From positions 6,719,280 to 6,783,279 of the forward strand of contig NW_004955446.1 in the NCBI RefSeq assembly GCF_000276665.1: a DNA stretch of 64,000 nucleotides, given 5' to 3'. The translations under genes and the position numbers were made by a program. The DNA comes from Chinchilla lanigera. Taxonomy: Eukaryota; Chordata; Mammalia; Rodentia; Chinchillidae. Positions 21,862 to 32,490 of this stretch are shown here, piece by piece; the first letter of the stretch is position 1; each line of letters opens with the position of its first letter. The notes under the pieces were generated by a model. It did not search any database, was not told where the DNA came from, and saw only the letters and a list, made by a program, of their open reading frames with translations.

Positions 21862-22075
21862 CCACAGTCAACGCCATATAGATCTTGGCATCTGCCCTCT
21901 CATATCCTGGCTGCGTGACCTTGGACAAGTTGCCTAGCTGCTGTAAATTTCACTTCCCATAAAAATGCATCAACGGCAATATATGCCTTATTGGGCAGTT
22001 ATGAGGATAAAACGCAGTTAAAGAACACACAAGATGCCTGGCACCTGCACAGTACTCATGCGGCATCTGCTGTGA
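21862..22075 (+). mobile_element. MIR SINE
   Basis: CCTGGCTGCGTGACCTTGGACAAGTTGCCTAGC is a good MIR core match, followed by GGGCAGTTATGAGGATAAAACGCAGTTAAAGAAC and GATGCCTGGCACCTGCACAGTACTC. This is a second independent MIR, about 70 bases after the previous one and in the same orientation. Confidence 0.7.
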
Positions 22076-22799
22076 AGACACTGAGGAGGGGAAGATGCCA
22101 GTGATGTGATGCCTGTGTACACAGAGAGGTCTTCAAAGCAATTTCCACATCCTTGTTTAGGAAGAAATGGAGCTTGCCAAAACCCTTCTTAGAGCATAGT
22201 TTGCACAGCTCTACTGTTAGTTAGCTAGAGGACAGGAATGAGAACATTAAAAGCAAAGGAAGGTCTGGGGTTTTTTGCCAAATCTTGCAGGTACCTGAGT
22301 TCAGACTCCACCTCTCTCCAGGGAGTTCTGGGACTTTAACCTGCATCCTCTGCCCTGCAGCAAGGCTTCTAAACCAGGGAGGCAAATAAACAGGACAGGT
22401 ACAGGACTCAGCCTAGAAAAGCTAGAATTCTAATTCATGGGTGTCCTTTAATTCTCAAGCCCATTTCTCTGATTGAAGGCAGGGGAGGGAGCCTGAGATG
22501 ATTTATATTCTGCTATCCCATTCATTCTGAAGTGCACCCCACATGCCACTTCTTGGAAAATGATCTTTCTCTGAAAGCCAGGTTCAAATCTCACTATAGA
22601 AGGCCTGTTCTCTATGGCTGCACACATGTATTATGGGCAGGGAGACCTTGACACTTGGGAATAGCTGGGACAGCAATATTCAGACAGCTGGGATTTATGT
22701 TTACCACAAATTAGCCACATGAACTTTGTGTATGTGGTGAGGTGCCATACTCTGAAGTGCCTGGATGGAATAAAATGACATCGGACTGATGATTTTCAG
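22076..22799. other. Single-copy sequence, nothing recognised
   Basis: Moderate GC content, no open frame over 60 codons and no recognised repeat. Confidence 0.4.
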
Positions 22800-22930
22800 T
22801 TTTGTTTTTGTTTTTGCAGTACTAGGGTTCAAATGCAGGGTTTTCACTCTGAGCTACAATTGCAGGACTTTTGGCTTTTTATTTTAAGACAGAGCCTTAC
22901 TAGGTTTTATATGAATTTGAAGATCTGTAT
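22800..22930 (-). mobile_element. Degraded ID+B1 dimer SINE
   Basis: On the plus strand, a T-rich run and GCAGTACTAGGGTTCAAATGCAGGG...CTCTGAGCTACAATTGCAGG is a decayed complement of ID. It is followed directly by TTTTATTTTAAGACAGAGCCTTACTAGGTTTTATATGAATTTGAA, a complement of B1 (GAGACAGGGTCTTACTA...TGAACT). The ID-then-B1 order on the complement is that of a B1+ID dimer inserted in minus orientation. Confidence 0.55.
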
Positions 22931-23734
22931 CAAACAATGAAACTTTTCTTCTCACCAGTATTGGTTGGGAACATTCAATGACGACTTAGTTAAACTTGTA
23001 CTTTTCTCCCAAACTGTGTTGGGGGTTCAGTGAAGGTTAAAACCTTTACTCATCTTTGACTCCTGCCTGGCAGGGAAGTAGCCCACCAGGAAAATGAGGA
23101 TGAGCCTCCTACTATACCCTGTGTACCGCAGAGGTTATATTTAAACCCCTGTATTGTCAACCCTAGATTCATCCGTTGTTAAGCACAGGTCTACTTCTGT
23201 AATCATCACCCACCTTCCATGTGCAGCCCTCTTTGCCCATGTCGGTCAAGCCTACGACTTCTCATGCATTTTTCACTTCTGCAGACAGCTCCATACCCTA
23301 CCCACACTGCCTCCCAAATATCACCCTGTTCTTGGCCTACCCTGCTCATACAAGGCATGGTTTTAATCCTGCTCATGTCCTGGTGACCTCCCCCAGAATG
23401 CTTCCAGTTCATTTAAACTCCTTTTATATTGGTGCTCATGGAATTGAACCCATTCTTCCCTGATACCTCCTGTTGCCCTTCTGCTTTCCTGTCTCCTTGT
23501 TCATTGAACTCCCCATCATTTTCTCTGGCCACCTCAGGCTCTGTCCCTGTGCCTCCTCCATCATCTCCTCTATCTGCCTCCGTCAGGCACTCAGTCCTAT
23601 TGATTGTTCCAACTGAATATTGAATAACTACAGTAGGTATTCAGGGAGAATATGGTGCAGGAATATAAATGAATAAAATTTATCACTTAACAGTCATTCC
23701 TGTTGTCTCTGCCTTGAGCAAAAGTTTTGTTTTG
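22931..23734. other. Single-copy sequence, possibly containing decayed L2
   Basis: Pyrimidine-rich text at 23170-23620 has an L2-like flavour, but no diagnostic block is clear enough to call. The frames at 23154-23623 are not coding-like. Confidence 0.35.
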
Positions 23735-24000
23735 CTTAACTTTTATTTTTTAAAAATTTCCAGCATATAAAAAAATTGAAAGAAATCATGATAAGCACCT
23801 ACACACCATTCCCCTAGATTCATCGATTGTTAATATTTTTGCCTAAGTTGCTTCTCTCTCCTCAACACCCGCACCCCCTACACTTTAAATAACTGATGCA
23901 AACCATTTGAAAGTAAATTGCAAGCTTCACAACATATCATCTTTAAATGCTATAGCACATATCTAAGAACTACGAAATTCTCATAAGAAAATAAATCATT
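23735..24000 (-). mobile_element. L1M fragment
   Basis: AAAATTTCCAGCATATAAAAAAATTGAAAG, TAAGCACCTACACACCATTCCCCTAGATTCATCGATTGTTAAT, AACCATTTGAAAGTAAATTGCAAGC, TAAATGCTATAGCACATATCTAAGAA: the antisense pattern of L1M 3' sequence, also seen at 53070-53460. Confidence 0.65.
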
Positions 24001-24224
24001 TTCCACAACTCTCTTTAGGATGAGGGTTTATAAACTGGGGTTTATGAACAGGGTTTGTGGAGCACATGAATCACATAAAGTCATATGCAAAATTGTGAAT
24101 GTAGGAGAAGTTTCCTTGGGGTGAGAGGAAACCCCCAGTCATCATCAGAGGCTCATACCCTCATACAAATGTGGGCCCTAGTTCTAGGCTCTTCCCCTTT
24201 AGCCCAAGGAGGGTGGCCAGTTAT

Positions 24225-24620
24225 GAGTGTTCAACTGCCTCAGACCAAGAATAATTCAGAAGCTACCTAAACTCATTCAGTGGCTTCCTAACAGCTACAG
24301 GAGAGAGTTGGTGTTCCTTAACATGACACAGAGAACCTTTGTGACCACAGCTCCACTTACATCTCCAGTCCCTTCTCTCACAATGCCTTCCTCACCTCCC
24401 CAGGTGACTGACCACAATCCTCATTCAGGATGTGAGCTTCAGTGCTCTCCCACCCTATCCCGTCCACTTCAGGCAGCTTCTACTTTCCATTCAAGACCTA
24501 ACTTAGTTGCCTCCTGCTGTGGGATGTCCTTCCCAACCTCTCCCCAGCTGCTCCTGCTCATAGTGTGCTCATTCCCCTCCCCTCTGCTAATTTGTTTGCA
24601 TAGTTTCGGTCTCAGGGGTA
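24225..24620 (+). mobile_element. L2 LINE, 3' region
   Basis: AGTGGCTTCCTAACAGCTACAGGAGAGAG, CAGGCAGCTTCTACTTTCCATTCAAGACCTAACTTAGTTGCCTCCTGCTG and GGGATGTCCTTCCCAACC follow the L2 3' text (ttcaagacccagctcaaatgtcacctcctc...gaagccttccctgacc). This explains the 139-codon frame at 24227-24646. Confidence 0.7.
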
Positions 24621-25769
24621 CTGTGAAGCACCCCACATGTAAATGACTAGGTAGAGACCAAAGGATGGCACAACCCCTGTCTAATCACCTGGTCCCTGAT
24701 CTTCTTGCCAGCTCTGTTCTCTAAATCTCATTCACACCATGGCTCCAAGGGGCTGTCCTGTTCTCAGACCCCTGGTTTTGCCTTCAAGGATTCATTTTTG
24801 TGTGTCTTCCATGCGATGCTGTCAACAAACCTAATTCTGGCAGATTACCCTGTGGGTACATTCCTACTGTCCCTTGGCTGTCCAAATTTGATCATTTGAA
24901 TAGACAACCTCATATCCATGCATGGGAAAGATTCCACATTACTTAAAACAACACATACTCTAAAAAATAGATATCTGCCCAGGCCCTGGGACACCAGGAA
25001 AAGTACGAAATGGGGCCAGTTCCAAGGTCTTGTGGTAAAAGTACTAAACTGTACTGCAGGGGCTGTGGTTACTCAGAATAGAAAGTGACACTGTGACAGG
25101 CTGAAGTATAGAAGCCAGGAGAGGTGGCCGGTACTCCGGCAATGCCCTTGAACTTGGAGGGAAGCACACAGCACAAGCTCAAGGCTGTCTTCTTTGATTT
25201 TTCCAGGATGCCTTCAGTGTACCTTTCCAACCCTGGTACTAACATTTCTAATCTAGAAATCAGATCCTGAGCTGCAATATGGCAAGCAGCTGGCTCTCTG
25301 GCTGGAGTCCAGGTCTGCAGCACAGGTAGAGACCTGCATTGTTTTAGTCTAACGCTGAGTATTGTCAAGTGAGATGGAGCAGCATGTTGGGATAGGAAGG
25401 GTCGCTCTTCTGTGTTTGGTCCATTCACTTGCTGGAAGAGATGCCAAAGAGAACATTTGCAGTGGTGGGTGGGATTCAGAGGAGAGGGCTTGGGACATCC
25501 TGCTGAGGCTCCAGTTCTCCAGGGAGCATCTCCCTGGCAGCCATGGGCCTATGCTGGAAAACTCAGAGGCTGCTGAGCTGTCTGTTAATGTCAAGGCTGA
25601 CCTCAGCTGGCAGCGCCCTTCTCTTCCTGTTTCCCTGGTGAGTTGGCCCCTGTGGGATGTTAGCCCATCTGCTTTCAAAAATGTTGCCATCCCCGTCCCA
25701 TTCTCCCCTATAGCCATCTCCCCTGGCAGAAGCGCCTGGGCCACGGTGAGCAATGCTTCTGTATAGATT
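24621..25769. other. Single-copy sequence, nothing recognised
   Basis: Two 134-codon frames (25362-25766 plus, 25349-25753 minus) lie opposite each other across the same bases. Neither resembles a known protein. Moderate GC content explains both. Confidence 0.4.
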
Positions 25770-26260
25770 CAATCCCCTGTGCTCCAATGGGAATGTATTA
25801 CCAAGCAGGGCGCGTCGGCCCAGCGATTTGGCTTCAACGATAAATCTCTTTGCTTTCATGAGTTTAAATCAGACTTTAAAACATCGCCCTTAATGTTCTT
25901 TTAATGCAGTTTTCTTCTGAATGAGTTCCCTTTAGGTCCAGTCCTTGTCATTAATACACTCTCTTGGCAAAGGAAGGAGGGCTTCTTCGAGGAATACCCT
26001 GCCAGTTTAGGAAACCAGTTGAATTGCTATGGTGATGCCAGAAGCCTCTTTTGCATTTTACAAGGACACTTGAGAAAACAAAACTCTCTGACTGTAAATT
26101 TAATTTTCTCTTGACAGCCTCAGTGTCTCTGCAGCCCCAGAAGTTATCCATTACTTCTTTCTTCTGTAATTAAAAATCAAGGGGGGAAATGTACAGGATT
26201 AACAAGTTCTAATTTTCATTGATGAGCTCTAAAAGCTTATCAATAATGGGATCAGAAAAG
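25770..26260. promoter_or_regulatory. Candidate conserved non-coding element
   Basis: A repeat-free stretch that retains CpGs (GGGCGCGTCGGCC, GCGATTTGG, CAACGATAAA) outside any island, followed by homeodomain/forkhead-like AT motifs (TTAAATCAGACTTTAAAACATCG, CATTAATACAC). Retained CpGs within otherwise AT-rich unique DNA are typical of constrained enhancers. This is inference from composition; conservation was not tested. Confidence 0.3.
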
Positions 26261-27344
26261 CTGCTTCGCCTAAGCTCTATTTTTCTAGGGTGGTTGATTT
26301 TGATGGAGGATTGCATTCAGGGGGTGGAAAATGCTAGCTTTTCAAAGAAGCCCATTGCTAAAGTTAGGAAGAAGGGCAGGGCGGACCACACCAGTCTCCA
26401 GCAGGAGTGAGCTGAAAAGCAGCTTGGCCTTGCAACTTTTACAGATTCAGTGTTCAGGCTTAGGGAGCTGATTACACGAAAAGACTAAAAGGCTGTCTTT
26501 CACACACATGTTCCTCCTCTCTGGATGGCTTCTGTAGGAAAGGCACTTGCTTCGATATGCTGAGAAGGAAGAAAGATATTTCCAATTAGAAGAATATTGG
26601 TGGTAATTCCTTTTGGGTTATACATTTGTAGATAATACTTTATCAGGGGCTAGGGGCATTAATCCTGTTTATTACCCACAGGGAGGTAAGAAGACGAGCA
26701 TGGGTGTCTCTGAGAGACTCTGAGCTAATCAATAGGATCCGGGCTGTGTCATTTCAAACCTGTGACACACGAGGCTTCCAGTGAATGTGACAGGCATGTG
26801 ACAAGAATGAGCTATTAGCATGCACATATTTCATAAAATTGCCAACAAATAGGTGCAGAGATGATTTAAGCTAGGATTTTATTTTTAGATAAGGCAAGAA
26901 AGGTGTAGATGAAGTAGAAGCCTTAGCACATGACCTTGAGGTTCTTCTGTAATACGGAGGCCTCTGCTGTGTTCAACAGGGATTGGGTATGTGAATTTCA
27001 AGCAGAAGTTTGGTGCTTTGATACCAAAGCTTTTCTGCTAAGAACTGGAAAGTTCAGGATATCTCTGGAGAAAAAAAAAAGCACAGGATAGCAGAAAAAG
27101 TCAGCAGGTAGGGATTCTGTCAAAAGAATACCAACTTGGTTCCTCTCACAAAGAACTTCTTAAATTAAATCTAGGGAATCATAGACAACAGGGTTGCTAC
27201 TTTCAAAGAGGTCACTTTTCAAGGTACCCTGCCAGCTATCCAGTCAAGGATCCCTCCTTCCCACATGCCACAAACTCTAGGTACTGAGGATATCTTCACC
27301 TGTATGATACTGGAGGCAGTAAAACATACTGAAGATGATATTAC
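26261..27344. other. Single-copy sequence with a TGTGACA cluster
   Basis: No gene or repeat. TGTGACA occurs three times in 43 bases: 26761-26767, 26786-26792 and 26797-26803. An A-run lies at 27071-27080. Confidence 0.45.
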
Positions 27345-27565
27345 ATGAATAGGATCAGAGCATAAACTCTAGACAAATGAGAGAGTCTGAATATTAACCT
27401 GACCTCCTATTAGCTGTTTGAGCTTGAGCAACTGTTTGAGCTTCAGTATTCTTGTCTGTAGGATAAAGAAGATTTTTGTCTCATCTAATAGGGTTGTTAT
27501 TATGATTAGATGAGTGAATATATTTAAGGTATAAGGTTTCACATAGTAAATAAATGTTAACAACT
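27345..27565 (+). mobile_element. MIR SINE
   Basis: CCTGACCTCCTATTAGCTGTTTGAGCTTGAGCAACTGTTTGAGC, TCTTGTCTGTAGGATAAAG, TAATAGGGTTGTTATTATGATTAGATGAGTGAATATATTTAAGG: MIR core and 3' half, diverged. Confidence 0.6.
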
Positions 27566-27829
27566 TAACTATTATACTATTTAAGTGGTGATCTTGCTGA
27601 AGACATACTCTCTAGCTCTCTCCAGCTCAGAGATTGTAAACAGTCAGATCACTTAGTTCACTGGTTTGGAAAGCTGGGGTAATTATGTTGATACACAAGA
27701 TGATCTTGTGGGGTACATATCTGAATACTTTTAACTTAACTAACTAGACATTTGTTAAATATCCCTAAAACATAGCATTTATTATTTATCGGTAAAAAGT
27801 ATCACGTGTTTATTTCCTGAACACTGTTG

Positions 27830-28240
27830 ATTAAAGATAGAACTTTGAAAAGCAAATACATATCAGACCATGTGCGCAATGCAATATGGGCAAAGTTACA
27901 ATGGCACGAGCTGAATTTGAAAGGATAAATGAGAGTGGCATAAGGGCCTTCTGGCAGAGAGGACTGCAGAGGCCTTGAGGAGACCAGCATGGCCCCAAAG
28001 AAAGAGACATGAATTGCAGAAAGGGCAGTTGGACCACAGAGGGCCTTATATGCCATGTTAATGACTTTGGACTTTGTACCAAGGTGACGGGACACGTCAG
28101 TGAATAAAGTTGACTAGGACAGGGATGTGAAGCAGGGAGCTAGTTAGGATGCTGTTGCCCATTAAGAAATGATGAGGACATGAAAGGGAGCTGTGGTCAC
28201 AGAGATAGGAAAGAAGTGAATGAAGTCAGGAAATTTTCAT
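27830..28240 (+). mobile_element. Ancient interspersed repeat, middle/3' part
   Basis: GGGCCTTATATGCCATGTTAATGACTTTGGACTTTGTACC and AAGCAGGGAGCTAGTTAGGATGCTGTTGC match a common mammalian repeat whose text runs 'gggccttgtaggccattgtaaggactttgg...gcagggagaccagttaggaggctattgc'. I do not assign the family name. The 97-codon minus-strand frame at 27802-28095 is a by-product. Confidence 0.55.
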
Positions 28241-28559
28241 AAGGGTGAAAGATGCCCAGCGTTTTACCTGGTTATCTAAATGTGTGCTGGGTGGAGAATC
28301 AGCTTGAGAATGCAGGGGCTGAATTGAGGAAGACAATCCCTGTAGGGAGGTGGATGGGAGCATGTTTTATTGGCTCAGAAGGAGGAGCCAGCAGGGTGTG
28401 GGACTTGGGAGACAAGCAGTTCCTGTATGCCCCTGGGCTGACCTTGCTGGGGTCCTGTATGTGCCTTATGCATCTTCCTGTGTTCACACCGCATGCTTTT
28501 ATCTCTCTGCCTATGCCGGTCCTCAGACCCATCCCAACAAGCCTTCCACTCCTCTGTCC
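28241..28559. other. Unassigned sequence between two parts of one old repeat
   Basis: Contains overlapping frames of 82-122 codons (28252-28620) with no recognisable protein. May include more of the flanking repeat or be unique. Confidence 0.35.
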
Positions 28560-29010
28560 TTCCTTCCTTTCTTCTTTCATGCAGCAGCTACTTATTGACT
28601 GCCTATTATATACGTTCTAGGAGCAAAGAGTCAAGTAAATCTAAACATTCATAGAGTATCTATTCTCAAAAAGGGAGGCAGACAATCAGCAAAACGTCAA
28701 GTAAAATGTACACTGTATAAGATGGTGATAAGTACACTGGATGAAAAAGAAAGTGAGGGAGGAAGACAGGGAGGGCCTTGTTGGGTGAGGGTGGTGAGTG
28801 GCAATAGTAACTCACAAAAGGCTTCACCACCTGTGTGATATTAAAGGTCTGAAGATAGTACGGGAGAAAATGATGTAAATCCCGAGCAGAAATGTTGTCA
28901 GTGGAGGGAGCAGCGAGGACTAATGACTTGAGTCAGGAGAGTGTCATGCTGTCCAAGGAACATCAGATCAGCCTCTGGCCCTTGAAACTGTCCAGGGTAA
29001 CACTGAGGAA
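28560..29010 (+). mobile_element. Ancient interspersed repeat, 5' part
   Basis: TTATTGACTGCCTATTATATACGTTCTAGG, GGCAGACAATCAGCAAAACGTCAAGTAAAATGTACACTG, AAGATGGTGATAAGTACACTGGATGAAAAAGAAAG, AAAGGCTTCACCACC and AAGGAACATCAGATCAGCC follow the 5' half of the same family as 27830-28240. The normal order is 5' part then 3' part; here they are swapped. Confidence 0.55.
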
Positions 29011-30112
29011 TAAGGACCCTCTCATCAAAACCTCTTCCCAGCACCATACGCAGGAGTTTGTAGCACGTTGCTTCTCTGGATACAACATTTTGCATTTAAT
29101 TTTAAATGGATTATCATTTTATTGCAGACTTCTCTCTCCTCTGGTTTCTTATCCCTTTTACCTTTAAAGAACGTGCTCTAGTCTCTCTCAAGTCATCATG
29201 TCCACCTTCGTTTAAACTCCCAGGGAGTGATAGGGAATACTACATGCTTTTGACTTTTGCTAGCTACATTTTCAGTGCAGAAGCCAAACTCAGGGGTAGT
29301 GAGGGAGGCCAGGTGGGGGAAGGACAGGGTTATAAGTTCAGGCGTGCACTTAGGATATGAAAAAGTCAGTTTCCAGTAGCAAAATAGGGGGCGGGTGTTT
29401 CAATTCCTAAATCTGGAGATCATTCTGGAACTAAGATTCTGGCCTGTGGGAACAGCCAGCCAAGGAGCAATGAGTAGGGTTATTAAGGTCAGATATTCCC
29501 AAAGTCAGACATAAGTCAATGAAGAAAAGGTTTAACAACAGGAAAGCTTAGTAATCAAGGACATGGCTTACAAAACAGTGTTAGGGCAAATCCTGCAGCA
29601 GACAGCATGAAACCAAGTTTCGGGGTTAGGACTTGCAGACTCCAGAGCACCTGGGACTCAGACAAGACCTTGTTCCAGACTAATTGGATCAGTTTTATCT
29701 CAGTGATGAGCCAGAGAGTTATCATCTTCAGATCTTCCAATCTTCTGCCTAGGAACACGTCAGGTTCTAAAGACTGAGCTGAGATCAAACCTAATCATGG
29801 GATTAGCTGGCTCCAACTCTGAAATTTGGGAGCTTGTCACAACTCAGAACACAGCCACTGTTAGAACCAGAATGATTTTTTTTGCCTCCATTATTTACCA
29901 CACTCGCTGTGCTGCCTTTTGATCCTGGTTGGGTGGACAGGCCCTTGTTCCTACAAATCTTGGATACAGATGAGGACTTGGAAGACTTCCTAGACTCTTA
30001 ACTTTGAACTTGGCTACATGAATTGCTTTGGCTCACAGTAAATGGGCAAAAGTAGTAGTGAGTCAGTTCCAAAGACTTGAACATGATTTTTCACCTGGAT
30101 TCTTAAGCTTCT
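29011..30112. other. Single-copy or unassigned sequence
   Basis: No gene is recognised. Text at 29380-29830 is even in base composition and could be part of an unassigned LTR-like repeat that includes the copy at 30113. Confidence 0.35.
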
Positions 30113-30292
30113 GCCTGGTTTCTTGCATCTTGGCTCCCTACTTTAGGGGCTACATACACTACAGATTTTTAGGCTTGGGTTTCCCCAGCTAGTCCTGGTT
30201 TTCCTTGTGCTGTTGGAAGAAGTCAGATCTTTTCATAGGTTTATGTTGTAAATCTGGACTCTGTATACACTGTCCCCGAGGCTAGGAAGAAC
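30113..30292 (+). repeat. 180-bp direct repeat, copy A
   Basis: TGCCTGGTTTCTTGCATCTTGGCTCCC...TTTAGGGGCT...TTCCCCAGCTAGTCC...TTGGAAGAAGTC...GGACTCTGTAT...GTCCC.GAGGCT recurs at 31556-31731. Identity looks roughly 80% by eye. Both copies have the same orientation, about 1.44 kb apart. Confidence 0.75.
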
Positions 30293-30559
30293 GTACACTG
30301 ACTCATCTGCTGGTCCCAGAAGGAAAAAGGAGACATAAGCACCGGAGCTGCCCCACCCGCTGCAGCCCAAGGCACAGTTACCAAGCAGACCCAATGTAGA
30401 CCAGCCCCAACCCAGATGGCCTATAGACTATACCTACAGGACCAATGGTAAATTACTATTGTTTTAAGAGGCAAAATAAAAAGAAATTTTGTAGCCTGCC
30501 TCAAGATGCCTAGCATAGTGCTTTGTCTTCAAAACGTCTAAATTGATTTGATGGTTTCA

Positions 30560-31320
30560 TCTGAGATGCTCATTAGAAATCACCTGCATATCTGAATTTC
30601 TTATGGCAAGAAGCCTATATGCTTCCATGCAGGTGACAGAAAGTGAAAAGCTACAAGACAGCTTCCTTAGACACCAGGGACAATGACTGAGTTTGCTCTA
30701 TGTCTGCCAGTTGCATTGTCACAGTGTCTGAAGGAGAACACTGAAGGTCTACAGTAGTTTGGGACTCACAAAAAATAATTCATTATGCATAATGGTGATG
30801 TTGGCAGTGCATGCCAAATGGTTAAATCTAATGTAGCATACAGTTTCATTAAGGCACAACAAAATTAATCTATCCCTTCCCACCAGGAGGTTTAAACAAA
30901 AGCAATGGGGAAGGAGCTGCATGTAAAAAGCAGCAATTCATTAATGAAATGAAGACATGTAAAATAATTAGGCTTATAACAAGAGATTAGAGAACTAAAT
31001 TAACCCTTCTGTTTACTTTGCACAGGATGCAGCGGAAAGCTTTGGCAAATGTTAAGTTATTATGGAAATGTCACTTCAAAAGATTAGCCTGGTGGCCTCC
31101 ATGAAAGGAGTGACCTGTGCTGATCCCCAGTCCTATAACTTCGCTTGATGATAGTTGAAGTCATATCTGCAAGGTATTTCTCCATAGGTCTTAGAAGCAG
31201 GAAGGAAAGCAGATACTGCCATGGAAATGAAACAGTTAATTCAGAAAAAGTCAGGTTTTGATGTTGACACGCGGTATGCTAACTTGGCTAATTAATAATA
31301 TTGAAACGAAGGGGCTAATC
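30560..31320. promoter_or_regulatory. Candidate conserved non-coding element
   Basis: Repeat-free AT-rich block dense in homeodomain-type sites: a perfect 12-bp palindrome TTCATTAATGAA (30937-30948), TAATTAGGC (30967), AATTAACCC, and CTAATTAATAATATTG near 31288. It also has runs such as TTTAAACAAAAGCAATGGGGAAGG. It looks like developmental enhancer sequence. Inference only; no alignment was possible. Confidence 0.3.
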
Positions 31321-31555
31321 TAAATCAATGGTGGTCTGAAGCTTTTCTCTGTCTGTTTAGTAATGATAAGCCAAGAGGGACAATTGAACTTCCTTTCTAA
31401 TAACTTCCAAGTCCTCCTCTGCATGGGAGGTTGGTAGGAACAATGGCCTGTCCACTTGATGGGGATGAAAACACAGCTCAGGACATAACGCCGGGAAATG
31501 AGATGTGCCCTTCCTAGCAAGCACTCTCCCAGTCAAAGGCCTTTGGAACTGGAGT

Positions 31556-31731
31556 CTGGTTTCTTGCATCTTGGCCTCCTATTTTAGGGGCTTGATACAG
31601 CACAGATTTTCTGGGCTTGAGTTTCCCCAGCTAGTCCCAGTTTGCCATGTGTTGTTGGAAGAAGTCTAGATTTTCTCGTAGGTTTATTTTGTAAACATGG
31701 ACTCTGTATTCTGTGTCCCTGAGGCTGGTGG
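31556..31731 (+). repeat. 180-bp direct repeat, copy B
   Basis: Second copy of the 30113-30292 sequence: TCTGGTTTCTTGCATCTTGGCCTCC...TTTAGGGGCT...TTCCCCAGCTAGTCC...TTGGAAGAAGTC...GGACTCTGTAT...GTCCCTGAGGCT. What follows (31732-31960) does not obviously match what follows copy A. Confidence 0.75.
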
Positions 31732-32249
31732 TATGCCTGAGGGGTTGGAAGTGAATAGCCATGGTAAGAACCCATGCCTGTGCTTTGACGAGGAGAGTCA
31801 TGTGGAAGGGACAGTACCCAAGGCTACAGATACAATGGCAGTGAGGGGCATGAGGAGTGAAGCCGGTGAGGACAGCAGGTAATAGCCCAACTTGCTGACC
31901 CAACTCTCCAATAGCCCAACTCTCCTTCACAGAGGTGGTAAACAATGCCGCTAAGGGATCTTAACCCTAGTGGTAGCCCCACAAAGAGTAGCTCAACCTA
32001 GACCAAAGTCTGCAGTTCCTGAACCATTCAATATGCCACACCCAAAGCCATACATGCTATTACGACTCACACATTAGTGATGCCATCTCTTTCCAGCTTG
32101 TCTTATCCTGGTAAAAGACAGTGATCATTAACTCATTCTACACAATGAAAGAGTATATGAGATACTGTGAGAATTGAACATTTCTTTAGCTTCTAGCTTA
32201 TGACAGACAAATCTTTCTCCTATGTTATCTTGTTTCATCATCCAATTTT
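31732..32249. other. Unassigned sequence
   Basis: AATAGCCCAACT occurs at about 31883 and again at 31911, a short local repeat. No gene is recognised. Confidence 0.35.
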
Positions 32250-32389
32250 GGTTTTTGAGACAGGGCCTCTATGCAGTTCATGCTGGCCTTGAGCTCACTT
32301 TGTAGCCCAGGCTAGTCTCAAGCTCACAATGATCCTCCTGCCTCAGCCTCCCGAGTGCTGGGATTCCAGGTGTGCACCACCATGCCCTA
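32250..32389 (-). mobile_element. B1-type SINE
   Basis: On the plus strand: GTTTTTGAGACAGGGCCTC, TGGCCTTGAGCTCACTTTGTAGCCCAGGC, GATCCTCCTGCCTCAGCC, CCGAGTGCTGGGATTCCAGGTGTGCACCACCATGCCC. This is a well-preserved complement of B1. ATCCAAT-type flanks (32240-32246 and 32396-32402) suggest a target duplication. It retains the CCGAG CpG. Confidence 0.92.
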
Positions 32390-32394
32390 CTTAC

Positions 32395-32490
32395 TATCCA
32401 ATGTAAAAGATATTATGTTCCATTTTATAGATTAGTACACTGGAGCTAAAACACATTAAGGAATCAGCCTGAAATCATTTAAAAGATTGT
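32395..32490 (-). mobile_element. MIR SINE fragment
   Basis: TTCCATTTTATAGATTAGTACACTGGAGCTAAAACACATTAAGG resembles the complement of the MIR core (CCCCATTTTACAGATGAGGAAACTGAGG...GTTAAG). Short and diverged. Confidence 0.45.

Noticed and set aside
24227..24646. 139-codon plus-strand frame
   Set aside because: Explained by the 3' region of an L2 LINE.
25349..25766. Two 134-codon frames facing each other
   Set aside because: Both strands open over the same bases; moderate GC content gives this by chance. No protein similarity recognised.
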